A program made the translations under genes and the position numbers. A stretch of 64,000 bases of DNA from Sitta carolinensis (lineage: Eukaryota > Chordata > Aves > Passeriformes > Sittidae): positions 1,736,001 to 1,800,000 of the forward strand of contig CM063295.1 of the NCBI GenBank assembly GCA_032173965.1, written 5' to 3'. Under the pieces are notes generated by a model. It was not told the origin of the DNA, did no database searches, and was given only the letters and a program-made list of their open reading frames with translations. Within the stretch, counting starts at the first letter, position 1. Every line of letters starts with the position of its first letter. Shown here one piece after another: positions 1 through 12,500 of this stretch.

Positions 1-394
1 AGTGGCAGCAGTAGCACTGTGCTTATCCCAGATGCTCTCCAAAATACCTGGCAAAGAGAGACCTTTCAGCAGTGCCTTCCCCAAGACACACTGATCCAAC
101 ACACACAGCACAGACTGCAGGAGGACTTCAGCAGCACACACCTCGAGTGCTCTGGAGGAACAGAAACCCTTTGGGCTCACTAAGAGGACACAATCTCCAT
201 CCCTCTTCACGGGGGGAACTCAGCAGCTGCTCTGCCACACCAGCTGCTCCACACTAAGCTGCCCCAAACGCTGCAGGGCAGAGCTGAGCGTTCCCAGCAG
301 CAGCCACAGCATCACCCCCATTCTGCTCCAGGGAGCCCCAGGAGCAGCAGCACCTGTGGGTGGGGACACAAGGGTGGCCCCGTGGCACTCGTAC

Positions 395-554
395 CTGTGA
401 GGAGCCCCAGCACTGTCTGCACCTGGTCCAGGAGCAGCTTGCGCAGCTCCTCCTTGCGGGCCACGCTCAGGTCCTCGCGGGGACACGCCAGCTCCTCCGA
501 GGTGGTTTTCAGCATGATCAGCCCCAGGGGTGTGGTCACAGGAGACTGGATCAG
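395..554 (-). CDS. XPO6: XPO6 coding exon 5
   Basis: This 160-nt exon encodes residues 136-188 (LIQSPVTTPLGLIMLK... ending VLGLLT) and the first base of codon 189. The acceptor reads CCTCAG just before CTGATCCAG, and the donor reads ACAG then GTACGA. The upstream intron is phase 0 and the downstream intron is phase 1. It is the last XPO6 exon inside the window. Bases 1-394 are the start of the next intron; I see nothing else in them. Confidence 0.93.
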
Positions 555-3500
555 CTGAGGAGGGCATGAGAGCAGCGTGATGACAACACTCACTGACAGT
601 CAGGGATTAGCAGTTTGCAACGGCCTCCCCACTGAGGGCACTCCGGCTCCATTTCCCCAGACGTGAATCTCCGGTGTCGCAACAGCTCGAGCCCCATGGG
701 AATCCCTGGGGTTTCAAGAGCTTTCACAACGGCATTCTGTGTCCCAGCACGGGCACAGGAAGAGCCTGTCCCTTCTGTTTGCTGCATGCTCTGCCCTCAG
801 CCCTGTCCAGCAGCACCTCAGCACCAGCAGCTCCCACCCAGCAGCTTCCCCAAAATCCCACCCTTCCCACACGGCCCAAAGGCTGCAGCCAGGAGCAGAT
901 GGCACCAGCTGAGGGATGTGACCTCTCCCTGCACCTGGACTGGATCTCAAACTGGAAAATGTCCCCCATAAAGAGTAACTTCTGCCCCATGCTGGAACAG
1001 GACTGGACAAAAAGTTGACTGGTGCCTTCAGCAGCCACTGGGATATTAAAGACTTCTGCAAGTGGGACAAAGTTTTGTTTCCTGCTGAAGGGCAGCACTG
1101 CTCTTCACTGCTGCCCAGACACATCCAAAGTGATTTATTTATTTCCTCTGGGAGAAAAAAGTCCAAAGCCAATCCCAGCTGCTACAAGTAATCCTTGAAG
1201 ACGTAATTCTGTAATGCAGGCTGACTTTGCTCCCGAGCCCCTGACCCTCCAAAGGAGAGCCAGGCTGAGTCAACACCACAGAGTTTGGTGAAGTATTTGG
1301 GGAGAAAATAGTCCATCTAAAAGCTCTTCATCTTGGCTTTTGAAAAGGAAGTCCCAGACACAGGAGCAGGTGGCAAAGAACTCAATGAAACACCCAACTT
1401 GTTGGTAAATTGTGAAGGGACTGAAATCATCTCTCAGGATAGCACTGGTACCTCAGCCAGGCTAAACAAATCCTAAACCTCAAAGGAAGCAGTACTTTAT
1501 GTAAAATTACTGGCTTTGCATAATGACAATACAATATCCCAATTTACTTTTCTTCTCCACCCCTCCAGTGGCTCAGTAAAAGGTTTAGAGACTACTCAGA
1601 GTGCTGGGATACAATTTAATGCTGAATAACAAAGAACATGCTGCAAACGATCTCAGAAAATAGTCCTGAGACATCTGCAATTCTAACAGCAAATCATTCT
1701 GCTCCTGTGCTACTCTTCCTTCTGTTGTGGCCCTGGAATTCAGCATTACTGGTTTTCTTCCATTTTCTCTGAACATTTTAGGAATGTGTCTGCCATGTAA
1801 ATTAATTTATGAGAACATTTCTCTTCACTGCTGAGCTCACAAGGAGAGGCTTAAGGGAAAATAGATTCCTCAAGTGAGCTCTGCAATCCCTTCAGATAAC
1901 CCCAGAGTGCTGGAAAGGCCAGGAGAGCTCAGGCTGCCTTTCAGTTCAGATCCAGCTGAAACGAGAGGCAAAACTCCACGTGGAGACAGCTATCTCCAAA
2001 TATTTCTTGTCAAATTGACAACTGAGGCAAAAACTGCAGCATGTCCCACTCCAGAACAGTCAGAAAAGTGATCACACCAGCCAGTGATGAGCTCTGCAGC
2101 CAAGAAAGGATTTTTTAAAATTTTGCAATTAAGACTAGATCCATTTGCCTTAACAAATAAACTCCTGCCACTGGAGGACTTGGATTTAAATAACTGCCTT
2201 GTGGCTTGGCCGTGGGCTTTGCTGCATTCAAATCATGTAATTATGTCAGTAGAAAAGCCTGTGCAGCACTTCAGTTTACATTCAGCCTCTTTAAGCCAAT
2301 TAGGAACAATTTGAAGGGAACTGGAGACAAAATACTCCAACAAAAAGAGGTTTGCACCAGCCTGGTGATGCTCCAGCAGCAGCCTGGCTCAGGATTCCCT
2401 GAAAGGATGCTGAGTTGCAACCAACATTGCAGCTAATGACATGGATTCAGTCAGGATCCTCCAATCACAGCTGAGCCTTCCTGCAAGAGCCCTCCCAAAC
2501 ACCCCAACAACATCCCCACAGGGACCTCATTGATGATTTGACCAGAGATTTTGGGGTGTCTTTGGCTGTGGGGTGAAAAACCTGCAACAGCCCCACTGAG
2601 AAACTGCCCTTTTGAGAATCAGTGACACATCCATAATTTTACTGACTTCTTTTTTTGTTTAAAGAACAACCCATACTCCTTGTGTTTTCAAGAACTAGCC
2701 CATAATATTTAAAATTCAAAGTGAATAGTTGTGGCACAGTACTGTTCCTTCCTCAAAACACTTTTAACACAGGAGAGAAACATGACATGGAAAAAGTTGA
2801 GGGTTACAACCCTCAAAAGGAATTTACAAAGCAACATTTACTATTTAATCTTCATCAAAAGAAATCCCTGCTCTAGGAAACCAAATGATGTTTCTAAGGT
2901 AAAAGCTGGCTCCATTCATGGAGACTTCTCACCTGCAGGATGTTGGTGAAGAAGTCGTGGTAGAACATGGGCCAGTCCTGGCGGCCGATGTCCACGATGA
3001 CTTTGCAGAGCTTGTTCCTGATGAAGTAAGGCAGAGTTTTGTGGTGAGCCAGCAGCAGCTTGGGCAGGCAGCTCCTGATCTCCATCTTGTCCTGGGATGG
3101 GACCCCCAGCCACATCTTATTGATCAGGTTCTGGAAAAGCAATGGATATCCCCAATGAGCTCACCGTGGATGTGCTTTGCTGAGGTGAAACACTGAGAGA
3201 ATCTGGATACAGAATTGGGAGTCTCAGACTGGTTTGGGTTGAAGGGACCCTAAAAATCATCCTGTTCCACTCCTGCCATGGCAGGGACCCCTCCCACTGT
3301 CCCAGGCTGCTCCCAGCCCTGGCCAGCCTGGCCTTGGGCACTGCCAGGGATCCAGGGCAGCCACAGCTGCTCTGGGCACCCTGTGCCAGGGCCTGCCCAC
3401 CCTGCCAGGGAACAATTCCTGCCCAATATCCCAGCCAGCCCTGCCCTCTGGCACTGGAAGCCATTCCCTGTGTGCTGTCCCTCCATCCCTTGTCCCCAGT

Positions 3501-6500
3501 CCCTCTCCAGCTCTCCTGGAGCCCCTTCAGGCCCTGGAAGCGGGGGAGACCTCAGAGCCTTCTCTTCTCCAGGCTGAACAGCATAAAGCAGGGACAGAGC
3601 ATCTGGCAAAGCTGCTGCATCTCATAGGCCAGGACTGGCAGTGCCACAGTGGAGCTGAAGTTACTGGTTTAACTGGTTTTGGGTTAAGCAGAACTATAGT
3701 GGCAGGCACAGAACCATTTCCTCTACCTTTTCACCCCAGGCACTGAGGTTTCCCCCCTAAAGGGGAAAGCACAGCCTTGGATGAAGCAGGAGAAGAAAAC
3801 CAGGGAAGGAGGTTTGGTTTTCCACCTCTCTGATGCCACCCGGGTCTCCTGAAGCTGAGCTGGAAGGTCCCTGGAGCAGGCACTGCCTGGCAGTGACAAG
3901 GCACCACTCACACAGAAAGCTTTTAGCCCACTAAAAGGCAGGCAGGATCCAAAGGAAAGCACAGCTGCAAATTGCTTCCCTGCCCCGATCCCATCTGGGG
4001 CTCTGGAGCATTAGGAGCTGGATCCCTTGGGAGAACCTAGAGAGGAGGCTGAGGCACTGCCTGTGCCCATCTGCAGGACAGCCTGGAGAAAGAGAATGCT
4101 GGAGATCACAATCATAGCCTGGGTTGGGCTGGAAGACTCCTCAACTGTCCAAAGTGGAAGATGATGTGTGGTGGAAGGAGATGCACAGAGACACCAGTTC
4201 CCAGTGCAGAGCTACACAGGGACATTCATACAGAAATTCCTCAAAGGAGCTGGTTTTGGTGTCTTCTAGAAGAGAAAATTCACAAGTGCTGCTTGAAAAC
4301 AATGGCCCAACGAGCTGAGAGTTCCTTGATGCAAGTCCAGAATCCCAATAAAACTGGAAGATGTTTCAGCTTTAACATCCATCCTTTTATGCCCACTGTG
4401 TTCAGTCCTACTCCTCCCACCTGCCAGCAGCAGCTTTCTCCCTATAAATGCTTTTGGGAAGATGTTTTCCAAAAAGCAGGAGGTGAAAACAATTCATCTG
4501 GAAGGGGGTCAGGAGGAGTTTTACTCCATATCCACTGCCAGCTTCCTAAGCAGTTTGGGAAATCCATGTCCATGGGCAGTTTTGGGAATGATCCTTGTGT
4601 TCACCCCCCTTTGACTGATCCAGGACCCAAGGACAGTTGGGGAAGCTGCAGACTGGGACAGCCCATGGCTCTGAGGACCAGTTAATGTCCAGCACTGCAC
4701 CAGTTATTTTGGGAATTCAAGCTCCTCCATGGAGAGATCCTCATCTCCCAGCTGGGCTGGGGACTCTGGCCCTCCCTCTGCACTTGCACAGTGATTTCTT
4801 TATTCTGGGCACAATTAGGTTTTTCAATGCTACTTTTTCCCCCTCCAGGGAAGCAGAGGCTCAGTAACCAAACCCTATAAAATATCCTGAGCTGGTAGGA
4901 TCCACACAGGCTGATCCCAAGGATCACTGATTCCACCTCCTGGCCCTGTACTTGCTTTGCTCGTTAGGAAAATCAGTGGGACACCATCCCCTGAGCAGGA
5001 ATAATTCCCATGTCACTTGTCATCATCACCCCTTTTTGAGGGGAAGGAAAATCAGATTCAATTTGCAGATGGGGTCCAGACTCCCTCTGCAATCCCTAAT
5101 AAGCAAAATGAATACTTAAGAGAAGAAATCAACAATGATGAGGACAATTTGTAAAAACAACACAACTTCAAGAGCAGAGCTTTTATCTAAACCTGCATTT
5201 TATCTAAAAAGTGTCCCAGTGCAAAGGCTATAAACCCCTCTGATTTAGGGGAACAGCTCAGAGTTCCCATTTAGCCAGGAACACACAACACAGAGGCCAC
5301 AAATGGTCCAGACTGAGGTGTGACATGGAACAAATCCCAGGACATCCCCAGGGACAGACAGTGCACTGAGAAATCAGAGACACAACACAGCTGTTCATAG
5401 AATACTTTTGCTTATTCCAGTAGACCCAGATCAATATCAAGGCTTTTAACCCAAATTTTGTTCTTTTGTAAGTAGGTGAAGAGTGGGATGTGGCTGTCTA
5501 AGAGAGACCTCACCTCTCCAGCCAGCACAAGTTTGCAGGATGTAGTTCAAGAGCACCAACCACAACTACAAAATGTCAGAAAAATAAAACCAAGTTTGCC
5601 TTCCCTCTCAGCACTCAAAGCCTGCAGGAGCCAGGAGCAGGTAATCACCCCCATATTTCTGATCATAAAAACAGCATAAAAGCAATAACACCCTTAAAAG
5701 CATCGTGCAGAAACTCAAGCCGCCTCTGAAACTGGAGGTAATTTGTGCTTAGAGATGCCAGGAAATGAATTCCTCAATTTGTGTACAAAGATTCATATTC
5801 TCCCACTCTGGGCCTGCCATTAAGCAACCTCTCTGGCAGAGAGCAATAAAAGCATCCTTTATCACTGTACTTACCAGGGATGCCATTTCAGACAAACATC
5901 TCCCCCCCAACAAATCGATTCCCAGATGAAGCTGCACAGAGCAGGCAGGAGCTCAGCCCTCACCTCAAACACTGTCAGGCTGTACATCATCACATAATCA
6001 TTCCTTGTGCTGGACAGGAAGTACAGGCAGAATCTCCAGGCTCCTATCTGCTGGGCAAAGTTATTTAAAAGCTCCTCTGCAAAAAAATATAAAAGTCAAG
6101 TATTACTTTCAAACGTACTTCAGTTTTAATTTGCCTTTGATGTAAATATTCCATTAAAATTCTTTAGCTGTAAACAAAGCCATAACAATGTGTAGTGATA
6201 GCACAGCAACTGAGCAGGCAAGAGACCCTGTGTTCAGGGAATGACTCAGCCTGGAGGAGGGCAAAAAATAAAATAAAATCACATTCTACATTGTTTAAAG
6301 CAATGTAACAACGGGCTTTAATGAACACAAAACAGACGTGTCAGTTCAGAATCAGTTTTGACATAAACACTGCAGCAGATAGAGGTGAATATTAAAACAA
6401 ATCACACAGCAGTTGTATTATGAGCATTGTTATTTTATCTTTAAAAGCCAAATGTTGGGATTTCAGATGGTTGTGAGAGAGCAGGAGCACTTCAGATCAC

Positions 6501-9500
6501 TGTGTTCTAAAGCCACCTTCTTGCAGTGCAACTCTGAGAGCTGCTGACGTGGGGGAAGTTCAGGGTGTCAGAAACCCCCTGAATGCTCAAGGAAAGATTT
6601 GGTCATCTCTCATGAGGTGACAATGTGACAAAGACAGAAGCCACAAGGGCTGCTTTACAGGCTAAGCAAATTTAAGGCTTAATTAACTGTTTTCTTTCCT
6701 GCAATTTAAGCAGGAAAATGAGGGACGCCTTTTCCACAGTGGGAGATCACCGTCAGGAAAACCCACAAGAGAAGCGTTGGCTTGTTTATTTTACAGGATT
6801 TCTGGGACAAGTCTCTCATGCTGATCACACTTCTGGCACGAGATGGCAGAAACAGAACAATCCCAGAATGGTTAGGGTTGGAAGGGACCCTAAAGCCCAT
6901 CTCATCCCACGCCTGCCATGGCAGGGACCCCTCCCACTGTCCCAGGCTGCTCCCAGCCCCAGTGTCCAGCCTGGCCTTGGGCACTGCCAGGGATCCAGGG
7001 GCAGCCACAGCTGCTCTGGGCACCCTGTGCCAGGGCCTGCCCACCCTGCCAGGGAACAATTCCTGCCCAATATCCCAGCCAGCCCTGCCCTCTGGCACTG
7101 GAAGCCATTCCCTGTGTGCTGTCCCCCCATCCCTTGTCCCCAGTCCCTCCCCAGCTCTCCTGGAGCCCCTTCAGGCCCTGGCAGGGGCTCTGAGCTCTCC
7201 CTGGATCCCTCTCCTCTCCAGGTGAGCCCCCCCAGCTCTCCCAGCCTGGCCCCCGAGGGGTTCCAGCCCTCAGAGCATCCCTGTGGCTGTTTGGGAATAA
7301 CAGCAATCTGCCTCTCTACAATGACCACTGGCACCAGCAGCTCCCCCAGAGCACCTGGCAGAATCTCTGCTGCCTTTCAGGACATATAAAATAACCCCAC
7401 CCAAAGGGAATTGCAGTTATTCCTGCTTGCCATTCCACAAGAACTGGGCCAGCCTTGCCTTGCATTCCTCATGCTGAAGTCCATGCTCCATCTCCAGGCA
7501 CAGCTTTCCCAAGACTCACAATCCAACCATGTACAGAGTCACTGGTTTATCACCCAGGGGAGCTGCCTCCCTGGAACCCCAGCTATGGAAAGCTTTCCCT
7601 GCAGTTCCCATCGAGGCAGGGGAGGGGGAGCTGGCAGCTGAGGGCAAGCCCAGCTGGGGTGCAGGCAGGAACTCACCGATCTCACGTTTCCGCTCGTTCG
7701 TTGTGCAATTGTGGAAGAACTCCGTCATGAGACTCTCCAGAGCCCGCAGTGAGGCCTCCTCTGATGCCTGGGAATGACAGTGAAAGGAAGAGAGAAGGTT
7801 CATTCCCACTCTGGCACAGGAGGGTGGCACTAGGACATCACAGATGCACCAAAATCCAACACAAGCAGCACCAGTACAGGGTGAGTGAGCAGGAACTCAA
7901 ACAAGGGGCAGCAAGGTTTGCCCACAGCAAGTGAAAGCTTGGGACAGGAAGGACCATGCTCAGCTCCTTTCAAAAGGACAAGAACACAACAAAATTCCTT
8001 TATTTTGGTGGCATTCAGGAATTTTAAGGTGATAAATAATTCTCACAAAGACAGAGAATTCATGTAAAGATGTCTTCAGCTGTTTAGAAATCATAAATAT
8101 CCCATCATGGGAAGCATAAACTTTGAGAGGCTTTCTCTTGGACATCAGGAGGGATTTCTTCCCAGAAAGGGTGATCAGATATTGGAATGGGCTGCTGGGG
8201 TGGGTGGCAGAGTCCCCATCCCTGCAGGTGTCCCAGGAAGGGCTGGATGTGGCACTCAGGGCTCTGGGCTGGGGACAAGGTGGGCATGGGGCACAGGTTG
8301 GACTCCAGGATCCTGGAGGGCTTTTCCAACCTCAGCCATTCCATGATCCTGTGACCCCTGACACCTCTTCCTGGCTTTGCCTTGGTGCCATCCTGCTGCT
8401 CAGGAAACTTGAAAAAATTAAGGAATTTCCAGCCCTCTAAAAAGCAATATGCCAGTATTCAGCAATCTGATTCAAGAAGGACAGCACCTCTCTCCTCCCC
8501 CTCCCCCAAATTTAAGTTTTATTCTTGGAAATCATTAGTCCCAGTTTTAAACCCTAAAGAAATTATGGAGATTAACATGAGATGTAGTTTTGGAGCGCTC
8601 TGGAGTTGGGATGATTTTATTCTGGCAAGGTAACAGCCTTAGAAACAGTCCTGCTAGAGCACAGACCATGCCATAGCTGTGTCTCCAACGTTTTCAACCC
8701 ACGCTATCAATAATAAATGCATCAAGATTCAAGCCCAGACCTTCAAGCACAGGAACAAAGTAAACATTTAAGAAAACTGCAACTTCTGCCTCAAAACAAG
8801 GGGCCAAACCAGAAACAAAAGCAGTGCCTGGCAGTCTCCTGCAGAGCAGGGCATGTGAGACATCCTGCAGAAACCCTCCAGGCTTCTGCTAACTCCCATT
8901 CCCATGCCCAGCAGTGTTCCCCAGGGCTGAGCAGCAGGAGCCCCTGCTCACTGGATTAACCCCAGGGACTCCAACCACTCCACTCTGCTCTGCAGCCCCT
9001 GCAGGTGCATGCTCTGCAGGACACCAAACATTGCCACTTACAAAGGAATACTGAATTCCATCCTGCCTTCCCTCTTCTGCCCTGCTTTTTCCTTTTTTCT
9101 TGCTTTTTAAAGCCCTGCTCTAGAAATCAAGGACTATTTTAGCAAGAGATGTTGGTAGTGGGAAATTGGTTTAAAACAACCAACAATCCAAGCAAAGCCT
9201 CATTTGCAGCTCAAGCTTCCAGCTTTAATCCATTTCTGCTTGGGCTGCAAACTTCCCTTCAGCCATGGATCAGCCTCCTGCAGTCACCATTCTCAGATAA
9301 AAAGCACCTCTGTGGGCAAGAGCCTCCCTTTAAAAAGAAACATCTGACTAAGTGGAGTCCTTAATTACTTAGGATATGGCCACAGTGCCATTTGTGGGAG
9401 CTGAGTTGTCCTAAGCTCCTGCCAAGCAGATCCACACATACAAATCCAGTATTTTCCTAAATCCCTGCACTTTCCTTCTTTCTGCTCAACACAGAGTGAG

Positions 9501-12500
9501 TCTCACCAGCAGTTTCTGATGTCAAACCCCCAAAGATGAATTCCCAATCTCAATTTGATGCAAATTCCTCCAAGAGCAGCACTGCTCTGCCACTCCACCT
9601 CCTACCATCCCAACCCAAGATCACCTCAATCCATGGAGAACTCTTGGCTCTTCACAGGGTGGAAGGGCTCACACATCTCTGGATACTTAACTCAACAAGA
9701 GCAGTTTGCAAGTACATTTCTTCCAAGATTCAAGATTTATGTCCTGCTTTTGGAAATAAATTACAGAGTTCTTATAAATCTTGAGCATCTGCCTTGTCTT
9801 CCACTGACTTCAGCACTGAAGTTTGGAAGATCCTTTTCCTCAGGAACACAGTTAATCTTCCAAAGTTAATCTTCCAAAGCAGAACACCGTGATCACAATG
9901 TTCAACACATCAAAGGAAGAAAAGAAACCAGAGAGTGCAACACGAGGATTTCATGCAAAAAAGCTCAGGCTGGAGAGCACCCACGGCCAGCCTGGGCACA
10001 AAGACACTTGGGGCCTCCAAGATCCTTCTCCTGTCTGACTGCTGATGTCTCTTGGGAGGTTTGGCCAAAGGAAGGATGAGAAGGAAAAACTGTCTGAGGT
10101 AACCAAAGCCCAGCTCAGGTTCCCCTTCTAACTCCAGGCTGTTCTTAACAAGCACCTGCATTTGCTGAGACTTTTGGGTCCTGCTCAAGTTCCCCAGGTC
10201 CTGGGGACATGTGGTCATCCCCCAGCTGTCTAGCAAGGCTCTGATAAGGAGGCCACTGAGATAAGGGGGTCACATGCTGTGCAGGTGGCTGCACCTGGCC
10301 AGGTGATTAGTGACACTCCAATCAAAGTGCAGCTGTCTGGAGCACCTGGGGCTGTACCTGGAATATTTCCTAGTGGTATTCCCACGGTAACAAGCAGTTT
10401 GTTTTCTTTTAGGGCTCCCTGTTTACTCTTCATTGAGGATAAGGACAGGCAGAACCAGCAGTGCTGAGTTCAGGTTCTGGTCTGAAATTCTGGGTCATGC
10501 ACAGATTTCCCATTCCGAGGTTTTCAAGGAAAGTGTGGAGCACCAGTAGCAGAATTTACCCCAGTTTTCTATGTCAGGGCTGGCAGTTTGCCTCACCTCC
10601 ATGAGATACTAAATGCACAACTACTGAAACAGAAATACTTCTCTCTCTCTTTTCAGAAGTCAAACCTGACCCCTTCTCACCCCTAGTGCCTCCCAGGGCT
10701 GGATCAAACAGCAGAAAATGCCATTTCTCTCTTCTGCCAACCATCACAGGAACATATATTCAGTCCTCCAAGTCCTGCTTGCAGAGCAGGTTACGTGAGC
10801 TTTTCCCCAGGAAACCTCTGCAGCTCACAAAAAGCAGGGGAGATAAGATGTGCCACGTCACCACCCACTCCTGCTCCACTGCCTCAACACCACGGCTGAG
10901 TTCTGACCCACGGGGAGGCTCCTGGCTGCCAAATTCGGCAGATCCTGTGGCCAAAGGTGATGTCCTTGTCACAGCTCCCTGAGGGGAACAAGGCAGGGAG
11001 AGGTGAAAGCAAGCAGGGATACATCTAACACAGCCACAGCTTCCCATGTTCCAGCAGCACATCCATCCTTTGACCTAGAATTTGGGTCGAAATAGCATCT
11101 CTGGGAGGTGTGTCACAGGTGACAGTCCCCAAAAGAGGTGCTCCTAAGTGCTGAGCTGGGTCCACACCACACACACCAGGCAAGCTCTGCTCCAGCTGGA
11201 ACTGCCCCATCTGATCCAGGCTGGATCTGCTGTGGATCAGGGTGGGAGAGCCACTGCCAGCCTAGGTCCTTCCCATCCCCTGTCCCCTCAGCAGTTTGCT
11301 AAAGGTGTTCCACACCACTGTCAGGAGGGGTGGAGCTGCTTACTCATTCCACTTATCTCTGGACTCCTACCCTCTGAGCCCTCCTTCAAGCAGGAAAATG
11401 AGCTCCAGCAGCTCCTTCTCCTGGCAGAAAATACAAGATTTGCTACCAAGAACCTGCACATTCAAAAGCATTCTCCATCCACCAAAGCCCCACAAGAAGG
11501 ACCCACGCCCCCAGCTGATTTCAGGGCTATCCTCCAGTTACATTTTAAGCCTTATGAGTCATTAACTGATTTCTGCTGATTAAGGGGAAAAAAAAAAAAC
11601 GCTGCCAACCTCCTGCATTTCAGGCTGTTCAATATTGCATCTGCACCTCAGCGAGGCTCTGGAGAAGCAAAATCTTTGTACCCTGCTGCTGACTCCATCA
11701 CCAGCTCAGATGTAGACTATGATTAAAGCACTGGGGTAGAACGAGTTACTCATCCAGCATCAGCAAACAACAGAGCAGTGATCCTTGGGTTGCAGTTTTG
11801 ACACTGCACATGCACTTGAAGAGCAGATACAATGCTAATTTTAGTTTGCATCTCACCAAACACAACCATAGCCCTTAGAAAAGCACCTGCTCGTTCTGCA
11901 AGACATAGAAATGCTTTCTAAAGCCATTTTCTCCACTAGCGCTTTCATTTAGAGTTCACTTCCTCTTTTTATTTTTTTTTTCTATTTCATTTTACGCTCT
12001 CTGAAGGGATTTTTTCGTTGAGGGGAAAGCTTTTCTCTACTGCTTTGCCATAAAAACACAAGCTGTTAACCTTGTAATGTTTGCCATTAGAGCATCCATC
12101 ACACAAACGATGCTCTAAATACGGCAACTCGGGCTGATGACAACTAAGAGAAGGGTTAGGTCTGTTCGGTTTTTCCCTAATGTATTTGCAAATGGATATC
12201 ACTCCAAGACAAATTTAAGGCATTCCCTCTCCAGAGCTTTTTTTAGTAAGATGTTAATTGCAGCTGCAATGTTACAGAGGTGACTTCATCCTTCAGGCAG
12301 CGCTGAGCACCTTCCTGGTGTGGAAGGATGGAGTTTACAGCAGGAGCTCCCAGCACCTCCTCCGGTGGCAGGGAGGAAAGGTCAGGACAGCAGATCAACC
12401 CCGCTCTGCATCTCTGCTCTTCATTTAAAAACAGGGGCTCTGTCGGGCGTCGTTCCCACCCCCGCAGGCTGGGATTCCTGAGCCCACCCCGCTCATCCCT

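Noticed and set aside
7677..7767. Start of XPO6 at an upstream in-frame ATG in intron sequence before exon 2
   Set aside because: That frame crosses a good acceptor, while the ATG at 23398 restores the exact known N-terminus when spliced.
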